A stretch of DNA of 30,733 bases from JAYGED01 sp046582565 (GTDB taxonomy: Bacteria > Pseudomonadota > Alphaproteobacteria > JAAXGF01). The position numbers and the translations under genes are program-made. The stretch covers positions 1 through 30,733 of the forward strand of contig JAYGED010000134.1 in NCBI GenBank assembly GCA_046582565.1, written 5' to 3'. Below, piece by piece: positions 24,733 to 30,733 of this stretch. Positions within the stretch are counted from its first letter, which is position 1; each line of letters begins with the position of its first letter. The notes under the pieces were generated by a model, which was not told the origin of the DNA, ran no database searches, and saw only the letters and a list, made by a program, of their open reading frames with translations.

Positions 24733-25074
24733 CTAGACGTCTATCACTTCGCCCGAGAGCTTGGCGTAGCGCACTTTGCGCCCGTTCTCGAGGAAGCGAT
24801 ATCCGACGCGGGTAGGTTTATCCTGCTTGGGGTCGATATGGGCGACATTCGAGATATCAAGGAAGGCTTCCTTCTCGATGATGCCTCCGGGACTGGCGGA
24901 TGTGGGCCGGGTATGTCTTTTGACCATATTAACGCCCTGGACAAGAACACGGCGTGTCGACGGCACGACCTTGAGGACGTCGCCCTTCTTGCCCCTGTCC
25001 TTGCCGGATATGACGATCACCTCGTCCCCCTTTTTGATGCGCAGCTTGGGGTTTGCCGATGATTTGCCGGCCAT
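24733..25074 (-). CDS. rplX: 50S ribosomal protein L24
   Basis: Assembly-initiating 23S-binding protein with a KOW motif: 'KKGDEVIVISGKDRGKKGDV' then 'VNMVKRHTRP'. 113 residues. The ATG overlaps the rplN stop by one base (TAATG), which suggests translational reinitiation. Confidence 0.98.
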   Translation of the reverse strand: MAGKSSANPKLRIKKGDEVIVISGKDRGKKGDVLKVVPSTRRVLVQGVNMVKRHTRPTSASPGGIIEKEAFLDISNVAHIDPKQDKPTRVGYRFLENGRKVRYAKLSGEVIDV

Positions 25075-25442
25075 TACAGGACCTCCGGCGCGAGGCTGAT
25101 AATCTTCATGAACTTCTTGGCGCGCAGCTCGCGGGTTACCGGGCCGAAGATGCGGGTGCCGATAGGCTCACCCTGGGGCGACAGCAGCACCGCGGCGTTG
25201 CGATCAAAGCGGATGGAGGAGCCATCGGGACGGCGGATTTCCTTCGACGTGCGCACGATGACCGCTCGGTGGACATCGCCCTTCTTGACCTTGCCGCGCG
25301 GGATGGCGTCCTTCACGGACACGACGATGACATCGCCGACCCCGGCGGTCATGCGCTTGGACCCGCCCAGCACCTTGATGCACTGTACCCGCCGTGCGCC
25401 TGAATTATCGGCGACATCCAGGTTGGTTTGCATCTGAATCAT
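25074..25442 (-). CDS. rplN: 50S ribosomal protein L14
   Basis: 122 residues, the conserved length. The start is 'MIQMQTNLDVADNSGARRVQ' and the end is 'FMKIISLAPEVL'. It forms part of an inter-subunit bridge. The gap to rpsQ is 36 bp, without obvious structure. Confidence 0.98.
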   Translation of the reverse strand: MIQMQTNLDVADNSGARRVQCIKVLGGSKRMTAGVGDVIVVSVKDAIPRGKVKKGDVHRAVIVRTSKEIRRPDGSSIRFDRNAAVLLSPQGEPIGTRIFGPVTRELRAKKFMKIISLAPEVL

Positions 25443-25478
25443 AGTCTTATCCTCTTAATCCGTGCGGCCCAGAGACCG

Positions 25479-25715
25479 TCACGCCGTATCCGTAATGACT
25501 TCCCAGGTCTTTCTCTTGGAGAAAGGCCGGGCTTCGCGAATGGTTACCTTGTCGCCCGCGCTGTAGCGGTTTTCCTCGTCATGGGCCGCGTATTTCTTCG
25601 AGCGACGAATAAATTTCTTATACATGGGGTGCATGACCCGGCGCTCGACCCGCACAATCACGGTCTTGTCGCCACCGGCCGTCACCACGACCCCTTGAAG
25701 TACTCGTTTCGGCAT
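25479..25715 (-). CDS. rpsQ: 30S ribosomal protein S17
   Basis: 78 residues, an OB-fold primary 16S-binding protein. 'MPKRVLQGVVVTAGGDKTVI' and 'HDEENRYSAGDKVTIREARP' are conserved. It lies 11 bp after rpmC. Confidence 0.98.
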   Translation of the reverse strand: MPKRVLQGVVVTAGGDKTVIVRVERRVMHPMYKKFIRRSKKYAAHDEENRYSAGDKVTIREARPFSKRKTWEVITDTA

Positions 25716-25726
25716 AGTCGCCCTCC

Positions 25727-25924
25727 TCAGGACGCGGCCCGGGACTGCGCCCGGATCGTTGTCTTTATGCGCGCAATATCTCGGCGTACCTGGCCGACCC
25801 GCGCGGTGTTTTCAAGCTGACCGGTCGCCTTCTGGAAGCGCAGATTGAACGCCTCTTTCTTAAGCGACATCAGCTCGGTCTTCAACTCATCGGGGCTTTT
25901 CGCCCGTAAATCCTCGGCTTTCAT
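25727..25924 (-). CDS. rpmC: 50S ribosomal protein L29
   Basis: 65 residues forming the usual helical hairpin: 'MKAEDLRAKSPDELKTEL', 'EAFNLRFQKATGQLENT' and 'RIKTTIRAQ'. It sits at the exit tunnel where SRP and trigger factor dock. The ORF is open upstream, but the ATG at 25924 is the family start, 4 bp after rplP. Confidence 0.97.
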   Translation of the reverse strand: MKAEDLRAKSPDELKTELMSLKKEAFNLRFQKATGQLENTARVGQVRRDIARIKTTIRAQSRAAS

Positions 25925-25928
25925 AAGC

Positions 25929-26342
25929 TTAAGCCTCCTCGCGCGTGATAAAGCGCGTCGCCATGGGCAGCTTGGCGGCGCCCAGGGCAATCGCATCCTT
26001 GGCAAGGCCGTGCGGCACGCCGTCAACCTCGAACATCACCCGTCCCGGCTTGACCCGGCACATCCAGTATTCCGGCGAGCCTTTGCCCTTGCCCATGCGC
26101 ACTTCGGCGGGCTTGGTGCTGACCGGCACATCGGGGAAGATGCGGATCCACACCCGGCCGGTGCGCTTGAGATGGTGGGTGATCGCCCGCCGTACGGCTT
26201 CAATCTGGCGTGAGGTAATCCGCCCCGGCGCCATCGCCTTCAGGCCATAGGCGCCGAAGTTAAGCTCGGTCCCGCCCTTGGCGTTGCCGTGCAGGCGCCC
26301 CTTGTGGGCCTTGCGGTATTTTGTCCGTTTCGGGCTCAGCAC
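25929..26342 (-). CDS. rplP: 50S ribosomal protein L16
   Basis: 137 residues, next to the A-site tRNA elbow. The protein begins LSPKRTKYRKAHKGR directly after a GTG at 26342, the family start position, and ends 'LGAAKLPMATRFITREEA'. GGGAG lies 8 nt upstream, within the last codons of rpsC; the GTG follows the rpsC stop by 1 bp. The GTG start is a notable choice for such a highly made protein. Confidence 0.96.
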   Translation of the reverse strand: MLSPKRTKYRKAHKGRLHGNAKGGTELNFGAYGLKAMAPGRITSRQIEAVRRAITHHLKRTGRVWIRIFPDVPVSTKPAEVRMGKGKGSPEYWMCRVKPGRVMFEVDGVPHGLAKDAIALGAAKLPMATRFITREEA

Positions 26343-26343
26343 T

Positions 26344-27027
26344 TTAGTTTCTCCCGCCGGTCTGCTGTTCCTGGACGCGCTTGTCCTGGGCCATGGGGTC
26401 GTGTTCCATGATCTCGCCCTTGAACACCCAGACCTTGACGCCACAGGTGCCATAGGTGGTGTTCGCCGCGATCAGCCCGTAATCGATGTCGGCGCGGAGC
26501 GTGTGCAGGGGCACCCGGCCCTCGCGATACCACTCGGTGCGCGCGATCTCGGCACCGCCAAGACGGCCGCCGCAATTGATTCTGATACCCTGGGCGCCGA
26601 GGCGCATGGCCGACTGTACGGCGCGCTTCATGGCGCGGCGAAAGCCAATACGGCGCTCAAGCTGCTGGGCGATATTCTCGGCGACCAGCTGTGCGTCGAT
26701 CTCGGGCTTGCGGATCTCAATGATATTGAGATGGACGTCCGATTTGGTCATCGTCAACAGGTCCTTGCGCAAGCGTTCGATATCGGCGCCCTTCTTGCCG
26801 ATCACCACGCCGGGCCGGGCCGTGTGAATGGTAATACGCGCCTTTTTGGCGGGACGCTCGATGACGACCTTGCTGACCCCGGCCTGAGCCAGACGCTTCT
26901 TGAGGTATTCGCGCAGCTTGATGTCTTCATGAAGCAGGTCGGCGTATTCGCTGTCGGCGTACCAGCGGGAATCCCAGGTTCGGTTGATTCCCAACCGCAG
27001 TCCGATCGGGTTGACTTTTTGACCCAT
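26344..27027 (-). CDS. rpsC: 30S ribosomal protein S3
   Basis: mRNA-entry protein. The 227 residues have a KH domain with the GxxG loop 'VVIGKKGADIERL' and the C-terminal domain 'RREGRVPLHTLRADIDYG'. The ATG overlaps the rplV stop by one base (TAATG). Confidence 0.98.
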   Translation of the reverse strand: MGQKVNPIGLRLGINRTWDSRWYADSEYADLLHEDIKLREYLKKRLAQAGVSKVVIERPAKKARITIHTARPGVVIGKKGADIERLRKDLLTMTKSDVHLNIIEIRKPEIDAQLVAENIAQQLERRIGFRRAMKRAVQSAMRLGAQGIRINCGGRLGGAEIARTEWYREGRVPLHTLRADIDYGLIAANTTYGTCGVKVWVFKGEIMEHDPMAQDKRVQEQQTGGRN

Positions 27028-27407
27028 TAGATCGTCTCCTCGCGTTCGCGGACAACAACGGTCAAATTGCTGAATGGTTTCAATATTCTAGCGGTGCGGC
27101 CACGGGCGCGGGGGCGCCAGCGTTTGAGCACCATGGCGCGGCCCACAGTCGCCTCGGCGATGTAGAGACGGTCCACATCCAGGTCGTGATTGTTCTCGGC
27201 ATTGGCCACCGCCGACTGCACGATCTTGCGCACATCGCCGGCAATGCGGCGCTTGGAGAAGGCGAGCTGGCTCAAAGCGTCCTCGACCGAATGGCCGCGA
27301 ATGCTCTCGGCCACCAAATTAAGTTTCTGCGCGCCGATCCGCAAAGTGCGGCCGACGGCCATGGCTTCGTTATCGGCCAGACGGCGCTCAGTTGATTGTT
27401 TACCCAT
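27027..27407 (-). CDS. rplV: 50S ribosomal protein L22
   Basis: Lines the exit tunnel. The 126 residues include 'RTLRIGAQKLNLVAESIRG', 'QSAVANAENNHDLDVDRLYI' and the tunnel hairpin 'LKRWRPRARGRTARILKPFS'. It lies 5 bp after rpsS. Confidence 0.98.
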   Translation of the reverse strand: MGKQSTERRLADNEAMAVGRTLRIGAQKLNLVAESIRGHSVEDALSQLAFSKRRIAGDVRKIVQSAVANAENNHDLDVDRLYIAEATVGRAMVLKRWRPRARGRTARILKPFSNLTVVVREREETI

Positions 27408-27412
27408 GTCGA

Positions 27413-27691
27413 CTATTCCCTCTTCGACCGCTTGTCGGAGACATGGCCGTAATAGGTACGGGTCGGCGAAAACTCACCCAGCTTGTGTCCGACCATATTT
27501 TCAGTGACCAGAACGGGGATGAATTTACGGCCGTTATGGACGCCGAATGTGAGTCCGACAAACTGCGGCAGAATGGTCGAACGACGCGACCAGGTGCGAA
27601 TCACCTCTTTGCGTCCCGACGCACGGGTCTTCTCCGCCTTTTTCAACAGGTAACCGTCAACAAACGGTCCCTTCCATACCGAACGGGCCAA
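27413..27691 (-). CDS. rpsS: 30S ribosomal protein S19
   Basis: Head protein paired with S13. 92 residues: 'MARSVWKGPFVDGYLLKKAE' and 'GHKLGEFSPTRTYYGHVSDK'. The family start falls on a TTG codon at 27691. An AGGAG at 27699-27703, overlapping the rplB stop TAG, is 7 nt upstream and supports it. No in-frame ATG is nearby. Confidence 0.97.
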   Translation of the reverse strand: MARSVWKGPFVDGYLLKKAEKTRASGRKEVIRTWSRRSTILPQFVGLTFGVHNGRKFIPVLVTENMVGHKLGEFSPTRTYYGHVSDKRSKRE

Positions 27692-27701
27692 ATCGCTGCT
27701 C

Positions 27702-28532
27702 CTACTTCTTCTTGCGCCGGCGGCGCAAAATCATGGAATCGGTCGACTTGTTCGACCGCGTCCGTTTGCCCTTGGTCGGCTTGCCCCAGGGCGAGACCGG
27801 ATGACGACCGCCCGACGTGCGGCCTTCGCCGCCGCCATGGGGATGATCGACCGGGTTCATGGCGACGCCGCGCACGGAAGGGCGTTTGCCCAGCCAGCGA
27901 TTGCGGCCCGCCTTGCCGATATTGATATTCTGATGGTCCGGGTTCGAAACCGCGCCCACTGTCGCCATGCATTCGGCGCGAACCATGCGCTGCTCGCCGG
28001 AGCCGAGCCGCAACAGGGCATAGCCGGCATCCTTGCCGATAAGCTGGGCATAGGCGCCGGCCGAGCGGGCGATTTGCCCGCCTTTTTTCGGCTTCATCTC
28101 GATGTTATGGATCACCGTGCCGACCGGAATGTTCTGCATGGGCATGGCGTTGCCCGGAATGATATCGACCCTCTCGCCCGAGATCACCGTGGCCCCGACC
28201 TGCACCCGCTGGGGCGCCAAAATATAGGACAGCTCGCCGTCTTCGTAGCGAATGAGCGCGATGAAGGCTGACCGGTTGGGATCGTATTCGAGCCGCTCGA
28301 TGGTCGCCGGCATATCGTATTTCTGACGCTTGAAATCGACCATGCGATAGCGCCGCTTATGGCCGCCGCCACGCCTGCGCTGGGTGATGCGGCCATGATT
28401 ATTGCGTCCGCCGGATTGGCTGAGGCCCTCGATCAGCGCCTTGATAGGCTTGCCTTTCCAAAGACCGGAGCGGTCGACCAGTACGAGTTCGCGCTGGGAC
28501 GGCGTGGTAGGCTTGAATTTTTTGAGGGCCAT
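27702..28532 (-). CDS. rplB: 50S ribosomal protein L2
   Basis: Universally conserved protein at the peptidyl transferase region. 276 residues, with 'SGGRNNHGRITQRRRGGGHK' near the N-terminus and the conserved C-terminal 'GVAMNPVDHPHGGGEGRTSG' containing the functionally important histidine. It lies 2 bp after rplW. Confidence 0.98.
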   Translation of the reverse strand: MALKKFKPTTPSQRELVLVDRSGLWKGKPIKALIEGLSQSGGRNNHGRITQRRRGGGHKRRYRMVDFKRQKYDMPATIERLEYDPNRSAFIALIRYEDGELSYILAPQRVQVGATVISGERVDIIPGNAMPMQNIPVGTVIHNIEMKPKKGGQIARSAGAYAQLIGKDAGYALLRLGSGEQRMVRAECMATVGAVSNPDHQNINIGKAGRNRWLGKRPSVRGVAMNPVDHPHGGGEGRTSGGRHPVSPWGKPTKGKRTRSNKSTDSMILRRRRKKK

Positions 28533-28534
28533 GA

Positions 28535-28828
28535 CTAGATCCCCGTCGTGATATCAATGGATTGGCCTTCGGCGATGGTGACGATCGCCTTCTTGTAAGC
28601 GGCGCGTTTGCCGAGGCGGCCTCTGAAGCGCTTGATCTTGCCGCGCATATTGATGGTGTTCACCTTGGTCACGGTGACCCCGAACAGCTCTTCGATGCCG
28701 CTCTTGATCTCGACCTTGGTGGAGCCGCGCGCGACCTTGAAGGTGAACTGATTATGCTCGGAACCCTCCGTCGACTTTTCCGTGATCCAGGGCGCCAGGA
28801 TGACGTCGTATTTGCGTTCCGGGTTCAT
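28535..28828 (-). CDS. rplW: 50S ribosomal protein L23
   Basis: 97 residues, the tunnel-exit docking protein for trigger factor and SRP. 'ILAPWITEKSTEGSEHNQFT' and 'INMRGKIKRFRGRLGKRAAY' are family features. The ATG overlaps the rplD stop (ATGA). Confidence 0.98.
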   Translation of the reverse strand: MNPERKYDVILAPWITEKSTEGSEHNQFTFKVARGSTKVEIKSGIEELFGVTVTKVNTINMRGKIKRFRGRLGKRAAYKKAIVTIAEGQSIDITTGI

Positions 28829-29454
28829 TTCAGGCGCGCCTCCAGATGTTCGACGGCGGCGCGGGTGAGAACCAGCGTATCGCAGCGGAGAATGTCATAC
28901 ACATTGGCGCCTTGATGGGGCAGAACATCGATGCCGACCAGATTGGCGGCGGCGCGAAGGAAATTAGCGTCGACCTCGGGTCCGTCGATAAAAAGCGCCT
29001 TGGACAAGCCGAGCTTGCCGACCACATCGGCCAGGCTCTTGGTCTTGGGTGATTTTAGAGACGCCGCATCGACCACAATCAACTTGCCGCTGGCCTGTTT
29101 CGACGACAGCGCCGTCTTGAGGGCCAGTTTGCGGACCTTCTTCTGAAGACCGTGGCTGTGATCGCGGACAACCGGGCCGAAAGTGGTGGCGCCGCCACGG
29201 AACTGGGGCGCCTTGCGTGTGCTGTGACGAGCACGGCCGCCGCCCTTCTGATTCATGATCTTGCGGGTCGACCCGTTGATTTCGTTGACGACCTTGACCT
29301 TATGGTTGCCCGACCGGCGTTTGGCGAGCTGCCAATTGACCATGCGATGGAGAATATCGGGGCGCTCGGGAAGGCCGAAGATCGCCTCGGACAACTCGAT
29401 ATCGCCGGCGCTCTTATTGTCGAGCGTTGTGACCTTGCACTTCACCGCGCTCAC
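28825..29454 (-). CDS. rplD: 50S ribosomal protein L4
   Basis: 23S-binding protein with an extended tunnel loop; in E. coli it also represses the S10 operon. The 209 residues contain 'GGGRARHSTRKAPQFRGGAT' in the loop. The start is uncertain: GTG at 29454 overlaps the rplC stop (GTGA), while a GTG three codons later (29445) would give MKCKVTTLD, closer to relatives. I kept the overlapping start. Confidence 0.96.
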   Translation of the reverse strand: MSAVKCKVTTLDNKSAGDIELSEAIFGLPERPDILHRMVNWQLAKRRSGNHKVKVVNEINGSTRKIMNQKGGGRARHSTRKAPQFRGGATTFGPVVRDHSHGLQKKVRKLALKTALSSKQASGKLIVVDAASLKSPKTKSLADVVGKLGLSKALFIDGPEVDANFLRAAANLVGIDVLPHQGANVYDILRCDTLVLTRAAVEHLEARLK

Positions 29455-30251
29455 TCCTCTTCCTTGGTCGGGGTTTCGGCTTTAGCGTCGCCCCCGGATT
29501 CGGCCTGGGGCTCGGCAGCCGCTTCGACCTCAACCTCGGCTTCGGCGACGATCTCTTCTTCCGGCGCCTCGGCGGTGTCGCCTATCAGGCCGGCGGGGTA
29601 AGGCGCTTCATCCGGCCGGGCGCGCTTCTTGGCGTCTGTAACCAGCACATAGCCGCCCTTCGAGCCGGGCACCGCGCCCTTGACGAGAATCAGGCCGCGG
29701 TCTGTATCGACTTCCACGACTTCAAGATTCTGCGTGGTCGAGCGCGCATTGCCCATCTGGCCGGACATTTTCTTGCCCTTGAAGACGCGGCCGGGATCCT
29801 GGCACTGCCCCGTCGAACCGGCGACCCTGTGGGACAGGGAAACGCCGTGCGTGGCGCGCTGGCCGGAGAAGTTATGACGCTTCATGACACCGGCAAAACC
29901 CTTGCCGATGGAAGTGCCGCAAACATCGATATACTGGCCCGAAACATAATGCTCGACAGACAGGGTGGACCCCACCTCGAGCAGGGCGTCAGGCGAGACG
30001 CGGAACTCGGCGACTTTGTATTTAGGCTCAACCTTGGCCTTGGCGAAATGACCGCGCATCGCCTTGCTGACATTCTTGGTCTTGGGCTTGCCGAGGCCGA
30101 GCTGTACGGCGCTGTAGCCGTCGCGCTCGTCGGTCCGAGTGGCGATCACCTGACAGTCGTCCATGCTGAGCACCGTGACCGGCACATGGAGTCCATCCGC
30201 GGTGAATACGCGGGTCATTCCCAGTTTTTTAGCGATGACGCCGGAACGCAT
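29451..30251 (-). CDS. rplC: 50S ribosomal protein L3 with acidic C-terminal extension
   Basis: One of the first proteins to bind 23S rRNA; its loop reaches the peptidyl transferase centre. The core has 'RSGVIAKKLGMTRVFTADG' and 'GSTGQCQDPGRVFKGKKM', the segment whose Gln is methylated by PrmB in E. coli. At 266 residues it is longer than the roughly 210-residue common form. The last 38 residues (from about 229) are Glu/Ala-rich and have no counterpart in the E. coli protein. Confidence 0.97.
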   Translation of the reverse strand: MRSGVIAKKLGMTRVFTADGLHVPVTVLSMDDCQVIATRTDERDGYSAVQLGLGKPKTKNVSKAMRGHFAKAKVEPKYKVAEFRVSPDALLEVGSTLSVEHYVSGQYIDVCGTSIGKGFAGVMKRHNFSGQRATHGVSLSHRVAGSTGQCQDPGRVFKGKKMSGQMGNARSTTQNLEVVEVDTDRGLILVKGAVPGSKGGYVLVTDAKKRARPDEAPYPAGLIGDTAEAPEEEIVAEAEVEVEAAAEPQAESGGDAKAETPTKEEE

Positions 30252-30263
30252 GGTATCGGTCCC

Positions 30264-30578
30264 CTAAAGCTTGATCTCGATATCGACGCCGGCAGCGAGG
30301 TCGAGCTTCATCAGCGCGTCCACGGTCTGCGGTGTCGGATCGATGATGTCCAAGAGGCGCTTATGAGTGCGGATCTCGAACTGTTCACGTGATTTCTTGT
30401 CGATGTGCGGCGAACGCAGCACGGTAAACTTCTCAATCCGGGTCGGCATGGGGATCGGCCCCCGCACTTGCGCGCCCGTACGCCGGGCAGTATCGACGAT
30501 TTCGCTCGTCGATTGATCGAGGACGCGATGATCGAACGCCTTCAATCGGATGCGGATATTTTGATTGCTTAAAGCCAT
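30264..30578 (-). CDS. rpsJ: 30S ribosomal protein S10
   Basis: 104 residues; besides its 30S role it is NusE in transcription antitermination. 'IRIRLKAFDHRVLDQST' and 'GPIPMPTRIEKFTVLRSPH' are conserved. Only 18 bp separate it from the tuf stop, so the long S10 leader that L4 binds in E. coli is absent and transcription probably enters from tuf. Confidence 0.98.
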   Translation of the reverse strand: MALSNQNIRIRLKAFDHRVLDQSTSEIVDTARRTGAQVRGPIPMPTRIEKFTVLRSPHIDKKSREQFEIRTHKRLLDIIDPTPQTVDALMKLDLAAGVDIEIKL

Positions 30579-30596
30579 GATCTGCGTGCTTTCCGA

Positions 30597-30733
30597 TTAC
30601 TCGACTATTTCAGTGACGACGCCGGCGCCGACGGTGCGGCCGCCTTCGCGGATGGCGAAACGCAGGCCTTCGTCCATGGCGATCGGCGCGATCAGCTTGA
30701 CCGTCATGGTCACATTGTCGCCCGGCATCACCA
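30597..30733 (-). CDS. tuf: Elongation factor Tu (5' part beyond the window)
   Basis: The last 44 codons plus stop are visible: 'VMPGDNVTMTVKLIAPIAMD', 'EGLRFAIREGGRTVGAGVV' and a final VTEIVE. This is the C-terminal beta-barrel domain 3 of EF-Tu. Its place just before rpsJ is the usual str-S10 junction in alphaproteobacteria. Confidence 0.96.
   Translation of the reverse strand, partial: VMPGDNVTMTVKLIAPIAMDEGLRFAIREGGRTVGAGVVTEIVE

Noticed and set aside
30579..30596. S10 leader RNA bound by L4
   Set aside because: Only 18 bp separate tuf and rpsJ, too short for that structure.

Overview
The window reads as chromosomal DNA of an alphaproteobacterium, probably Rhodospirillales-like. The reasons are high GC, an ATP12-family F1-ATPase chaperone gene, a propionyl/acyl-CoA carboxylase pair next to rarA-crcB-rluC, a hybrid malic enzyme, and a tuf-S10-spc-alpha ribosomal cluster lacking rpsD and rpmJ. 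Nearly every gene is on the minus strand; the exceptions are lipB and an acyl-CoA synthetase. Nothing resembling an insertion sequence, phage, CRISPR array or defence island is visible.

Left part (1-9070). mgtE (cut by the window edge) follows maeB by 4 bp. Upstream of maeB are its promoter, a perfect inverted repeat, a strong hairpin terminator and tRNA-Leu(GAG). lipB (+) converges on acyP (-). Upstream of acyP lies a multi-PAS histidine kinase whose frame is intact over about 2.5 kb except for two in-frame stops, so it looks like a young pseudogene with low-GC stretches. Next comes pccA, the biotin-carrying subunit of an acyl-CoA carboxylase.

Middle part (9071-16519). An acyl-CoA synthetase gene on the plus strand separates pccA from pccB. 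From rarA down to a small two-TM protein, seven minus-strand genes (rarA, crcB, rluC, a HAD phosphatase, ATP12, pccB, 2TM protein) can be read with a 4-bp start/stop overlap at every junction, using ATG, GTG and TTG starts. That implies one transcript with translational coupling across genes of unrelated function.

Right part (16569-30733). The minus strand carries the end of tuf, then rpsJ-rplC-rplD-rplW-rplB-rpsS-rplV-rpsC-rplP-rpmC-rpsQ-rplN-rplX-rplE-rpsN-rpsH-rplF-rplR-rpsE-rpmD-rplO-secY-adk, then rpsM-rpsK-rpoA-rplQ. A near-consensus sigma70-type promoter overlapping the adk stop codon starts the alpha-operon part. Small perfect hairpins sit before rplO and rpoA. I see no convincing terminator between rplQ and rarA, so the translation cluster may run directly into the overlapping accessory operon.

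No wholly novel system is evident. The observations most worth checking are the twice-interrupted kinase, the unbroken overlap chain, the promoter embedded in the adk stop, the structured intergenic elements in the ribosomal operon, the repeat-built tail of L15, and the plus-strand synthetase that splits pccA from pccB.
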